Assembly (NCBI GenBank): GCA_003695725.1
Contig: RFHX01000058.1
Coordinates: forward strand, 1 to 17,773
Direction of reading: 5' to 3'
DNA length: 17,773 nt
DNA from: Candidatus Schekmanbacteria bacterium
Lineage (GTDB): Bacteria > Schekmanbacteria > GWA2-38-11 > J061
The notes beneath the pieces were generated by a model. That model saw only the letters and a program-made list of their open reading frames with translations. It made no database searches and had not been told where the DNA came from. A program made the position numbers and the translations under genes. Shown in pieces: positions 7,466-15,181 of this stretch (its first letter is position 1; each line of letters starts with the position of its first letter).

Positions 7466-8290
7466 TCAATTTTTCAAATAGTAAATAATATCCCTGCCAA
7501 ACTGGTCAAAAGGAAAATATAACTCAACTGGAAGAAGATGGTAATTACCGTGTTTCAAGTCTCTTTTGAATCTTTCTTTGCAACAATGAAGATTATATCT
7601 AACTCTAAAAAGAATATTTGAAAGTTTAGTTGGTTCATAAAATCTTTTATACCAATTCCAGTGAGTGCGCATCAAGGACAAAACTGTATCCCGCCTCATG
7701 TGGACTGCTTTTGCAAAAGGAGTATAAATAAGTCTATATCCTGATTTTTTTAGACGGCTTGACATATCATAATCTTCTCCATTGTTGCCAAGCTTCTCAT
7801 TATAACCACCTGTTTTGATTAAATATTTCCTTCTGAAAACATTATTGCTTCCAAATAAGAATTCCGGATTTTCTATCCTTTCGTTGCCCCAGTGCTGTGG
7901 CATATAAAGGGTCCTCCAAAGATCAGCCGTATTTTCCTGAAACCCTTCCTCTAACATCCCACCCACTCCTGCGATATCCTCTGATTGGAATTCCTTCATC
8001 AAATTTTCAAGCCAGTCATTTCGAGGCACACAGTCGGCATCGAGAGATGCGATATAATCTCCCTTTGCATTTTTAAGAGCAGTATTCCTTGCCGCCGAAA
8101 GTCCTTTGTTTTTTTTATGCTCTAAAACCTTTACATTATATTTAGAAACAATTTCCAATGTATTATCAGTACTGCCATCATCGATAATTAAAACCTCATC
8201 AATTTTTATTGTCTGTTGAAATACACTTTTTAGGCATTCGTCTATGTAAGCTGATACATTATAGCAAGGTATATATAGTGAAATATTCAT
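7466..8290 (-). CDS. Glycosyltransferase family 2
   Basis: 274 residues from ATG at 8290; a TTG three nt further upstream is the alternative. GT-A fold sugar-nucleotide-dependent transferase: N-terminal LYIPCYNVSAYIDECLKSV, nucleotide-binding IIDDGSTDNT, ARNTALKNAKGDYIASLDADCVP with the metal-binding DAD, and the later GGYNEKLGNNGEDYDMSSRLKKSGY containing the ED acceptor/catalytic pair. There is no membrane segment, so it is a soluble or peripheral cytoplasmic enzyme making part of a surface glycan. The ribosome binding site GAGGAA (8305-8300) overlaps the stop region of the GT4 gene upstream; the 11-14 nt gap argues for co-transcription and coupling. It is the last gene of the envelope gene set. 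Sugar and acceptor are unknown. Confidence 0.92.
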   Translation of the reverse strand: MNISLYIPCYNVSAYIDECLKSVFQQTIKIDEVLIIDDGSTDNTLEIVSKYNVKVLEHKKNKGLSAARNTALKNAKGDYIASLDADCVPRNDWLENLMKEFQSEDIAGVGGMLEEGFQENTADLWRTLYMPQHWGNERIENPEFLFGSNNVFRRKYLIKTGGYNEKLGNNGEDYDMSSRLKKSGYRLIYTPFAKAVHMRRDTVLSLMRTHWNWYKRFYEPTKLSNILFRVRYNLHCCKERFKRDLKHGNYHLLPVELYFPFDQFGRDIIYYLKN

Positions 8291-8304
8291 CAAAAATTAT
8301 TCCT

Positions 8305-9510
8305 CTATTTCTCAAAAAGATGAAGATAATGATTTTTAACAATCATATCCCAATCAAAGCGTTTAACAGCGCTCATTCGGGCTTTTTCTCCCATTTTTTG
8401 AAGAAGTTTCCTATCATTTATCAACTTTTCAATGGCGTTGGAAAGCTCATCTTCATCGCCTGTTTTAAAAAGGATTCCTGTCTCACCATCTTCAACAATA
8501 GTTGCAAGTCCCCCTGTATTTGAAGCTATTACAGGAATGCCGCATGCAAGAGATTCAACAGCAACAATACCGAATGGTTCCATCCATATTGAAGGTACAA
8601 CAGAAACATCGGCTTTAGAATAAAGTGAAGGCAGCTCTTCAGGATTTAGCCACCCAGCAGATTTTACAAAATCGTCATCAACAGTTTTTTCACCAGTGAT
8701 AAGTACTTCTATATTGTATCCCTTTCTATAAAGTTTTTTGCATGCTTTATAAAGAATATGAAATCCTTTGCCATAGTCATTTACTCTGCCTGACATCAAA
8801 ATGGTAAATTTATCATTTCTACTATTTTTTTCCTTTGGCGTAAAAAGAGATGTATCCACGCCTGATGGCACAACATAACATTTCTTATTTACTTTTTTTA
8901 CCATTTCAGCAATATAGTTATTATAGACAATAACGCCACCAGCAGATGAGAGACCTCTTTTGAAAGCTCTATACAGTAATGGTGTAAAGGCAAGGGATGT
9001 AAAAAATGTATGAGTGGCATTTCTTGGATGCCATTTTAAAACCCATGCAAGCGAACATTTGAGACAATAGAAAGGAGTGTCAAGATAACATCGTGAGCAT
9101 ATCTTTTTGTCTCGGAATAATGTGCCGTAATCTTTTATGCAAAAGCTGTCATAACTATAATACCTTACTATTGGCTTGTATTCTCTCATTGCATCGACAA
9201 CATAAGGTTTTATCAGCTCTCCGTCAGCAATGAAGACAAAGTCGGGCTTGAATTTGTCAACAGCTCTTTTAATCCTCAGAGGCACTTGAAAAAAATTGTA
9301 TGTCAGAGGATTGAATTTTATAAGTTCAATATCGATACCGTCCACTGGAGAAAGGATTTCTCCTCTTGGATAATATCTCAAAAATTCAGGAACAAAAAAA
9401 GTTACAGAATGATACTTGGAAATTCTTGTAAAAATTTCTTTTAAATCAACTCGGGAACCTCCATCAGGCGGCCAATGGAAAAGAAGGTCTATGACTGCAA
9501 TTTTCGCCAT
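8305..9510 (-). CDS. Glycosyltransferase family 4 (GT-B fold) with an internal cysteine cluster
   Basis: 401 residues from ATG at 9510; an in-frame GTG at 9516 adds two residues. GT-B retaining transferase: N-terminal acceptor domain with the DGGSRVDL loop, then the C-terminal nucleotide-sugar domain with VPSGVDTSLF, SGRVNDYGKGFHIL, and the E-x7-E motif EPFGIVAVESLACGIPVIASNTGG. The C-terminus VKRFDWDMIV is typical of the family. The oddity is a five-cysteine patch at about residues 124-152 (C; then CSRC and CLKC eight residues apart), which looks like a zinc knuckle inserted in the acceptor domain. It follows the UDP-glucuronate decarboxylase gene by about 77 nt and precedes the GT2 gene by 11 nt. 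It probably adds a sugar during capsule, LPS or other glycan assembly; donor and acceptor cannot be told. Confidence 0.93.
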   Translation of the reverse strand: MAKIAVIDLLFHWPPDGGSRVDLKEIFTRISKYHSVTFFVPEFLRYYPRGEILSPVDGIDIELIKFNPLTYNFFQVPLRIKRAVDKFKPDFVFIADGELIKPYVVDAMREYKPIVRYYSYDSFCIKDYGTLFRDKKICSRCYLDTPFYCLKCSLAWVLKWHPRNATHTFFTSLAFTPLLYRAFKRGLSSAGGVIVYNNYIAEMVKKVNKKCYVVPSGVDTSLFTPKEKNSRNDKFTILMSGRVNDYGKGFHILYKACKKLYRKGYNIEVLITGEKTVDDDFVKSAGWLNPEELPSLYSKADVSVVPSIWMEPFGIVAVESLACGIPVIASNTGGLATIVEDGETGILFKTGDEDELSNAIEKLINDRKLLQKMGEKARMSAVKRFDWDMIVKNHYLHLFEK

Positions 9511-9587
9511 TCGCACATATTCTTAAAAAGATTAAAAATTCAATTTCTTGTCAAAATTAAAAAATAAGAAATGACCATCAAAAAAGC

Positions 9588-10529
9588 TTAGTCGATCCCC
9601 AATTTTTCCTTGAAATAGTCAATTGTTTTCATTATTCCCTCTTTTCTGCTTACCACTGGCTTCCAATCAAGAAGCTTAGCCGCTTTTGAAATATCCGGTT
9701 TTCTTACTTTCGGGTCATCTTGAGGCAGTTCCTTGAACTCAATTTTACTTTTACTATTAGTAAGTTCGATTATTTCTTTCCCAAACTCCAAAATGCTGAC
9801 TTCTTCCTGATTTCCTATATTTACAGGTTCATTTATATTTGAATTCAAAAGTCGTATAATCCCTTCAACAAGGTCAGACACATAGCAAAAACTTCTTGTT
9901 TGAGATCCATCTCCGTAAACAGTAAGATTTTCACCCTTCAATGCCTGACACATAAATGTTGGCAATACTCTGCCATCATTTATTCTCATCCTCGGTCCAT
10001 AGGTATTGAAAATCCTTACTATTCGGGTATCAACATTATGATAACGATGGTATGCCATAGTCATAGCTTCTGCAAATCTTTTGGCTTCATCATAAACACC
10101 CCTCGGTCCAATTGGATTGACATTTCCCCAATAAGTTTCCGGTTGAGGATGGACAAGGGGGTCACCATACACTTCAGAAGTTGATGCAAGTAAAAAACGA
10201 GCTTTCTTTTCCTTTGCCAAACCAAGGACCTTATGAGTTCCAAGAGAACCTACTTTTAGAGTTTGAATGGGATATTCAAGGTAGTCAACAGGACTTGCCG
10301 GGGAAGCAAAATGCAAAATATTGTCAAGCTTGCCCGGGACATAAATAAAATGAGTTACATCATATTCTACAAACTTGAAATGTGGATTGCCAAAAAGATG
10401 TGCTATATTGTCCATATCTCCTGTTATGAGATTGTCCATACAAATTACATCATGACCTTCATCAAGGAGTCTTTCAGTCAAATGTGAACCTAAAAAACCT
10501 GCGCCTCCTGTAATCAATGTTGTTTGCAC
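9588..10529 (-). CDS. UDP-glucuronic acid decarboxylase (UDP-xylose synthase, SDR family)
   Basis: 313 residues. Extended short-chain dehydrogenase: NAD-binding GGAGFLGS (8-15), acidic MDNL (D32) selecting [13 protein letters not shown] (74-83), catalytic STSEVYGDP (116-124) with S118 and the UXS-type glutamate E119, and the Y146-x3-K150 pair in GVYDEAKRF. An R276-containing segment ([13 protein letters not shown]) matches the arginine needed for decarboxylation. Together these separate it from plain epimerases. It converts UDP-glucuronate to UDP-xylose (or the 4-keto intermediate) in the cytosol. The start is GTG at 10529 with GGAGAG five nt upstream. It lies 26 nt after mrdA and before two glycosyltransferase genes, so a xylose-type sugar in a surface glycan is a fair inference. 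No UDP-glucose dehydrogenase is in the window. Confidence 0.93.
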   Translation of the reverse strand: MQTTLITGGAGFLGSHLTERLLDEGHDVICMDNLITGDMDNIAHLFGNPHFKFVEYDVTHFIYVPGKLDNILHFASPASPVDYLEYPIQTLKVGSLGTHKVLGLAKEKKARFLLASTSEVYGDPLVHPQPETYWGNVNPIGPRGVYDEAKRFAEAMTMAYHRYHNVDTRIVRIFNTYGPRMRINDGRVLPTFMCQALKGENLTVYGDGSQTRSFCYVSDLVEGIIRLLNSNINEPVNIGNQEEVSILEFGKEIIELTNSKSKIEFKELPQDDPKVRKPDISKAAKLLDWKPVVSRKEGIMKTIDYFKEKLGID

Positions 10530-10555
10530 TTTTTCTCTCCCATTTATTATTGAAC

Positions 10556-12394
10556 TTAAATATTTGAAATACTCTTTTCGGTTTTATCTTTATCAAGATT
10601 AAAATAGAAGTTCAACAATTCCCTTGCGAGCGGTGCAGCAGCAGCACCTCCTGAACCTCCATGTTCTACAAAAATAGCAAATGAAATCTCGGGATTTTTA
10701 TAAGGCGCAAAACCAGCAAACCATGCATGATCACGAAGTTTCTCAGGCAGAGGGATCCCTTTTTCCTTATATACACCAGTGGTATAACTCGATGCCACTT
10801 GTGCGGTACCGGTTTTCCCACATACTGCTATATTTTCAAGACGGGCATTTATGCCAGTTCCTCCTCGATTGACAACAGAAAAAAGAGCTTTTTTAATCAA
10901 ATTTAAAGTTTGTTCTGAAATATTTATCTTTTCATATTTAACTGTTTTCCCTTTTAAAAAATGAGGTACAGGCATAATTCCATCTGAAGCTATTGTCGCC
11001 ATAGCACGCGCCGCCTGTAATGGAGTAATTGTCAAATCACCTTGGCCTATTGCGAGCAAGGGTGCCTCGATATCTTTTGTTTTACTCTTTTTCTTCCCAT
11101 CCAAATTTGGAAGACTGCCCGAAGATTCGAAAGGATAGTCAATCCCACTCTTCACTCCAAATCCAAACATTTTTGCAAATCTTAGTATTTCATTAGAACC
11201 GAGGTTTCTTCCCACATTATAAAAAAAGATATTGCAGGAATTCCGAATAGCATCTATGACATCGATATTTCCATGCCCTGCTTTATTCCAACAATGGAAA
11301 AGACGATTACCAATAATCATAGATCCTTTACATCTATAATGAGTAAATTTGTTTATCTTACCGTTCTCCAGAGCTGCTATAGCGGTAACTACCTTAAATA
11401 TCGATCCGGGAGGATAAGCCGTAGAACAACCGCGATTCAAAAAAGGATTCCCTTCTGCTTTAATCAAATCGTTCCATTCCCTCCTGCTTATGCCTTCTAC
11501 AAAGATATTGGGGTCAAATGATGGTTTGCTCGCCATTGCAAGAATTTCACCTGTATGAATATCCAGCACTACGATAGCGCCCTTTCTCCCCTCCAACAGC
11601 TTTTCCGCAAATGATTGAAGTTCAACATCAATTGTTAATTGAATGTCTTTTCCTGCTTCAGGTTGTACGCTCAATCTCTGTATCTCTTCGCCAGCAAAAG
11701 ATGATGTCTTCTTGATTCTGCCATAGGTGTCCTTTAAAACTGCATACCATCCATCCTTCCCGCGTAAAAGCTCATCATAGTATTTCTCGATGCCGCTCTT
11801 ACCAATGAAGGTATTCAAACTTAAGCGTTTTTTCTCTGCAATGTCCTCCGATGATGGGAAACCTGTATAACCAATGACTTGGGAAGCCAAATCCCTAAAG
11901 GGATAAAATCTCTTTTCAGCTACGATTATCTCTATCTGCTTAAAAATATCGCTATTTTCTTCAATCCTTGCAACTTCATTCCTTGTTATTCCTCTTCGCA
12001 AAATTACAGCCTTTGTCCCTTTTGTATGAGGCACAGATTTAAGGTCATCAACAATACTTTCTCTGCTTTCATCAAATATTAATCCCAATTGGTCAATCAT
12101 ATTAAAATCTGAATAATCTATACCTGATGGAATGATGGCCAAATCAAAACTTGGTATATTTCTTGCAAGAATAATGCCATTGCGGTCGTAAATAGTCCCT
12201 CTTAACGCTGATTTATCGATAAGTTTAACTTTGTTATCGAGAGACATCTCATAGTATTTTTTATAATCAATATATTGGAGGAAAAATATGCGGATGAGAA
12301 CAACAAAGAAAATTAAAAAGATTAGGAATTTTAAAAAATTAATTCTTTTCTCAAAATCTTTTATGTTATTTTCTTGATATCTTCTTACAGGCAA
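10556..12394 (-). CDS. mrdA: Penicillin-binding protein 2 (elongation transpeptidase)
   Basis: 612 residues, the usual length. A short cytoplasmic tail and one membrane helix (about 19-40) are followed by the PBP dimerisation domain (RGTIYDRNG at 65-73; QVIGYTGFP) and the transpeptidase domain. All three active-site motifs are present: S331-x-x-K334 (PPGSIFK), S386-C-N388, and K527-T-G529 (CGKTGTAQ). [13 protein letters not shown] (284-296) and [16 protein letters not shown] (450-465) are PBP2-type landmarks. It cross-links peptidoglycan during side-wall elongation with RodA. Translation appears to start at TTG (12394), since the next in-frame ATG is beyond the membrane helix; the ribosome site is weak (CGGGATAAAG). 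It is 30 nt behind the zinc-ribbon gene and 26 nt ahead of the decarboxylase. mreBCD and rodA are not adjacent, unlike in many bacteria. Confidence 0.95.
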   Translation of the reverse strand: MPVRRYQENNIKDFEKRINFLKFLIFLIFFVVLIRIFFLQYIDYKKYYEMSLDNKVKLIDKSALRGTIYDRNGIILARNIPSFDLAIIPSGIDYSDFNMIDQLGLIFDESRESIVDDLKSVPHTKGTKAVILRRGITRNEVARIEENSDIFKQIEIIVAEKRFYPFRDLASQVIGYTGFPSSEDIAEKKRLSLNTFIGKSGIEKYYDELLRGKDGWYAVLKDTYGRIKKTSSFAGEEIQRLSVQPEAGKDIQLTIDVELQSFAEKLLEGRKGAIVVLDIHTGEILAMASKPSFDPNIFVEGISRREWNDLIKAEGNPFLNRGCSTAYPPGSIFKVVTAIAALENGKINKFTHYRCKGSMIIGNRLFHCWNKAGHGNIDVIDAIRNSCNIFFYNVGRNLGSNEILRFAKMFGFGVKSGIDYPFESSGSLPNLDGKKKSKTKDIEAPLLAIGQGDLTITPLQAARAMATIASDGIMPVPHFLKGKTVKYEKINISEQTLNLIKKALFSVVNRGGTGINARLENIAVCGKTGTAQVASSYTTGVYKEKGIPLPEKLRDHAWFAGFAPYKNPEISFAIFVEHGGSGGAAAAPLARELLNFYFNLDKDKTEKSISNI

Positions 12395-12424
12395 ATCTTT
12401 ATCCCGACAAAGATTTGAAAAAAG

Positions 12425-13144
12425 CTATTGATCCTTATTCTCAGTATAATACAGCATTCTATGGCAGTTGGGACAAAATTTTATCTCCTCATCAGCAATT
12501 GCTTCATTAACTGTCTGGGGTGGAATAAGCACTGAACATTCCGTGCATATGCCATCCATATCGATTATTGCAATTGCCTTGTTTGACCTCATCTTCATCA
12601 ATTTTTCATATTGCTTATAATTTTCTTCACTGACTGAATCAGCAAGTTTTTTTCGCTTATCTTTACATTCAACTATTTTCTTTTCAATCTCCCGTAGTTC
12701 TCTATTCTTCTCATTTTCAATTTCTTGATGTTTTTTCTTCTCCTCTTCAAGAATTTTCTTCATATCAGAAATTTCTTTTTTAAAGTTTTCTGTATCTTCA
12801 AGCATAATGATAATTTCCTCTTCAAGAGCATCTATCTTTTTTTCAATATGCTCGTTTTCCTTAAGCAAAGCCCTATATTCCTCGTTTGTTTTCACCTCAT
12901 TTTGCTTTAACCTATTCTTTACCATTTTCTCTTTAAAATCTTCAACTTCTCCCTCTTTTAGTTTAATTTTTTTCTTATGTTCATCATATTTTGCCTCAGA
13001 ATTTTTCAGCTCCTCTTCGGCTTTTTTAACATGCTCTCGGGCATCTTCTATTTCTACAGGTATCTCTTCTATTCTCTTCTCCATTAGAATAATTTCATTG
13101 TCTAACCTCTGCAATTCTAAAAGAGTATGAATTTCTGTCGCCAA
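12425..13144 (-). CDS. Coiled-coil protein with C4 zinc ribbon (CT398/DUF164 family)
   Basis: 239 residues. Residues about 8-170 are an almost uninterrupted Glu/Lys-rich coiled coil, including the conserved KTNEEYRALLKENEHI (85-100). A C-terminal zinc ribbon follows with C200-x2-C203 and C224-x2-C227 (GICTEC ... KFCPNC). This is the family layout of the CT398/DUF164 zinc-ribbon proteins. The chlamydial member has been reported to bind sigma-54 and a FliF-like protein, but the general bacterial role is unsettled. The gene starts at TTG (13144) with GAGGAG eight nt upstream. It is the first gene after the terminator and 30 nt before mrdA. Family members often sit next to Nif3-like genes; here the two flank dnaG-rpoD. 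Confidence 0.9.
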   Translation of the reverse strand: MATEIHTLLELQRLDNEIILMEKRIEEIPVEIEDAREHVKKAEEELKNSEAKYDEHKKKIKLKEGEVEDFKEKMVKNRLKQNEVKTNEEYRALLKENEHIEKKIDALEEEIIIMLEDTENFKKEISDMKKILEEEKKKHQEIENEKNRELREIEKKIVECKDKRKKLADSVSEENYKQYEKLMKMRSNKAIAIIDMDGICTECSVLIPPQTVNEAIADEEIKFCPNCHRMLYYTENKDQ

Positions 13145-13152
13145 TTTTCTCT

Positions 13153-13158
13153 CTCCTC
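13153..13158 (-). promoter_or_regulatory. Ribosome binding site fixing the TTG start of the zinc-ribbon gene
   Basis: GAGGAG on the minus strand lies eight nt before the TTG at 13144. It supports this non-ATG start, which gives the expected family N-terminus (LLELQRLD). Confidence 0.7.
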
Positions 13159-13193
13159 AATTTAAAAAGTAGATTCAAAAAAAGCATTTAGAC

Positions 13194-13226
13194 AAAAAAA
13201 AAGAGTGCCGTAAGGCACTCTTTTTT
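13194..13226 (-). terminator. Strong intrinsic terminator after the rpoD-tRNA transcript
   Basis: Perfect hairpin: stem AAAAAAGAGTGCC / GGCACTCTTTTTT (13 bp, 13197-13226) with a four-base loop GTAA/TTAC. On the minus strand it is followed by an unbroken T run (nine T, ending at 13194). It closes the dnaG-rpoD-tRNA transcript. Because A and T runs flank it on both sides it could also stop plus-strand transcription. It lies about 50 nt before the zinc-ribbon gene, so read-through control of the envelope genes is possible. Confidence 0.9.
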
Positions 13227-13228
13227 AA

Positions 13229-13246
13229 TTGCAGGTTAACCTGCAA
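13229..13246. repeat. Perfect 18-bp palindrome between tRNA and terminator
   Basis: TTGCAGGTTAACCTGCAA reads identically on both strands. As RNA it can form a 7-bp hairpin with loop TTAA, directly ahead of the terminator stem (2 nt away). It has no T run of its own on the minus strand. It could be a DNA operator or a second RNA hairpin; the sequence does not decide. Confidence 0.6.
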
Positions 13247-13302
13247 AAACCAATTAATTTTTTTTCAATTCCTTCTTCTATGCTCATTATTAATCTCATC
13301 TA

Positions 13303-13375
13303 TGGGCCCACCTGGGTTCGAACCAGGGACCTACCGGTTATGAGCCGGTGGCTCTTCCAGCTGAGCTATGGGCCC
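13303..13375 (-). tRNA. tRNA with anticodon CAT: tRNA-Ile2 (lysidine type) or elongator tRNA-Met
   Basis: 73 nt on the minus strand. Acceptor GGGCCCA/TGGGCCC with discriminator A; D-arm GCTC-AGCTGGAA-GAGC; anticodon arm ACCGG-CTCATAA-CCGGT (anticodon CAT); variable loop AGGTC; T-arm CCTGG-TTCGAAC-CCAGG. CCA is not encoded. It is not an initiator: the first acceptor pair is a normal G-C and the anticodon stem lacks the three G-C pairs. The acceptor has C4-G69 and C5-G68, the pairs TilS uses in E. coli to choose tRNA-Ile2 over tRNA-Met, so Ile2 (AUA decoding) is favoured. Automated tools would call Met. It begins 17 nt after the rpoD stop codon, so it is cut from the rpoD mRNA unless a promoter lies inside rpoD. 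Confidence 0.93.
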
Positions 13376-13392
13376 CATCAAAATCCTCTCAA

Positions 13393-15162
13393 TCAGCCAT
13401 TGATTAAACTCACAAAGGGTTTCAAAATCTTACTTCTTGTTTTATGTCTAAGTTTGCGAAGTGCTTTTGCTTCTATCTGCCTTATTCTTTCTCTTGTAAC
13501 ATTGAAATCTTTACCTACCTCTTCAAGAGTATGCTCAGCATTTACATCAATACCAAAGCGCATTCTTAAAACCTTTTCTTCTCTTGGGGTTAAGGTTTTC
13601 AATATTTCTCTTACTTTTTCCTTCAAGTCAAGACCTATCACAGCATCTGCAGGGTCGACTGCTTTCTTATCCTCAATGAAATCACCTAAATGACTATCTT
13701 CTTCTTCGCCAATCGGTGTTTCTAAAGAAATAGGCTCTTTTGCGATTTTCAAGACCTTTCTGATTTTTTCCTCTGGAAGTTCCATCTTTTCTGCAATCTC
13801 TTTAGGTGTCGGTTCTCTTCCTTTTTCCTGTACAAGCTGTCTCGATGTCCTTATCAATTTGTTTATCGTTTCAATCATATGCACAGGAATACGAATTGTC
13901 CTTGCCTGGTCAGCAATTGCTCTTGTTATTGCTTGTCTAATCCACCATGTTGCATATGTGCTGAACTTATATCCTCTCTTATATTCAAACTTCTCAACCG
14001 CCTTCATAAGGCCAATGTTTCCTTCTTGTATCAGGTCAAGAAATTGCAAACCGCGATTAGTGTATTTTTTTGCTATACTTACAACCAATCTCAAATTTGC
14101 CTTTGCAAGTTCAGCTTTCGCATTCTTATCTATAATCCTCCCATTTTGGATGAGTTTTACAGTGTCTTTCAATTCTTCCTTGCTGCGGCTGACTTCATTT
14201 TCAATCCTCTTTATTCTTCTCTTTGCATTTCTTATATTTTTATTCTCCTCTTCAATAGAAGCCATAAGGTCTTTTTTTCTTTGATTCCGAGTTTTACTGG
14301 TGGACTTTTTCAACCGCTCAATTCTTGATTCATAATTCTTAATCTTAAGACTTGATTTTAGAATCTCTTTCTCTTCTTCTTCTATCTTCTTAACAAAATC
14401 CTCAAGTTTATTGGCAATATCGTTTATTCGAGGCATACTCAAATGGATATCTTTGACAAGCTTTTTTATTTCTTTAAAAGTCTTATCAGTTTTTTCTTTT
14501 AATGTCTTATATCTCTTCCCATCAGGTTTTAATCTGCTCAAATTCGCTAATCGTTTGCTATACTCCTTTTCCCTCGATTTGATTTTTTCTATGATAGAAA
14601 GTACTCTTTTTTCTTCTTTCTTCTCCTTTTCTGCATACACTTCATCGAAGTCGCCCAGAGATACTATATCTGTAACTGAGATCTTTTCACTTTTTATCTT
14701 TTCTCCAAGTTCAATAATTTCCCTTATAGCAAAGGGAGTGCTAATTACCGCATTGATTATTTGATTTTCTGCCTGTTCTATCTTTTTAGCTATCTCGACC
14801 TCTCCCTCGCGGCTCAAAAGGGATACATTTCCCATTTCTCTAAGATACATTCTCACAGGGTCATCGCTCCTTGATTGTGAAGTTGATGATGTTTTCATCA
14901 ATGATTTGAGTTTAATCTCATCCAAAATTTCTTCATCAACCTCTTTGTCACCATTTCCTGAAGAATCTGGCTCGGATGATACTGGTTTTGAGTCAATAAT
15001 TTCAATTTCGTTTTCATCAAACATATTCATAACTTGATCAATATCGTCGCTGTCGCTCAAATTGTCAGGAAGAAAATCGCTAACTTCATCAAAAGTAAGA
15101 AATCCCTTCTTTTTTCCTATACTAATCAACTGTTTGATGGTTCGAGCATTCTTATTAGACAT
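13393..15162 (-). CDS. rpoD: RNA polymerase housekeeping sigma factor (sigma-70)
   Basis: 589 residues. Region 1.1 at about 1-55 ([25 protein letters not shown]), an acidic Ser-rich linker, region 1.2 at 101-135 ([21 protein letters not shown]), a long non-conserved insertion at about 136-345 that is Lys/Glu-rich and coiled-coil-like, region 2 at 353-423 ([34 protein letters not shown] ... [14 protein letters not shown]), region 3 at 433-510, and region 4 at 517-581 with the -35-reading helix [17 protein letters not shown]. All core parts are intact, so promoters are expected to be TTGACA/TATAAT-like, as found upstream of rpiB and tRNA-Leu. ATG start with GGAGG nine nt upstream. Nineteen nt after dnaG; a tRNA gene follows within 17 nt. 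Confidence 0.98.
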   Translation of the reverse strand: MSNKNARTIKQLISIGKKKGFLTFDEVSDFLPDNLSDSDDIDQVMNMFDENEIEIIDSKPVSSEPDSSGNGDKEVDEEILDEIKLKSLMKTSSTSQSRSDDPVRMYLREMGNVSLLSREGEVEIAKKIEQAENQIINAVISTPFAIREIIELGEKIKSEKISVTDIVSLGDFDEVYAEKEKKEEKRVLSIIEKIKSREKEYSKRLANLSRLKPDGKRYKTLKEKTDKTFKEIKKLVKDIHLSMPRINDIANKLEDFVKKIEEEEKEILKSSLKIKNYESRIERLKKSTSKTRNQRKKDLMASIEEENKNIRNAKRRIKRIENEVSRSKEELKDTVKLIQNGRIIDKNAKAELAKANLRLVVSIAKKYTNRGLQFLDLIQEGNIGLMKAVEKFEYKRGYKFSTYATWWIRQAITRAIADQARTIRIPVHMIETINKLIRTSRQLVQEKGREPTPKEIAEKMELPEEKIRKVLKIAKEPISLETPIGEEEDSHLGDFIEDKKAVDPADAVIGLDLKEKVREILKTLTPREEKVLRMRFGIDVNAEHTLEEVGKDFNVTRERIRQIEAKALRKLRHKTRSKILKPFVSLING

Positions 15163-15181
15163 TCAGCACAGCCTCCACTTT

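Noticed and set aside
12807-13130. 107-codon plus-strand frame opposite the coiled-coil gene
   Set aside because: Its Ser/Phe-rich composition is the mirror of a Lys/Glu coiled coil; no ribosome site or motifs.
13229-13693. 154-codon plus-strand frame covering the tRNA and the end of rpoD
   Set aside because: It runs through the terminator side and the tRNA on the opposite strand and shows no protein features beyond chance.
13859-14328. Two long overlapping plus-strand open frames opposite rpoD (141 and 149 codons)
   Set aside because: They lie wholly antisense to well-conserved RpoD regions, are rich in Phe/Ser/Leu from complementing Lys/Glu codons, and have no family motifs.
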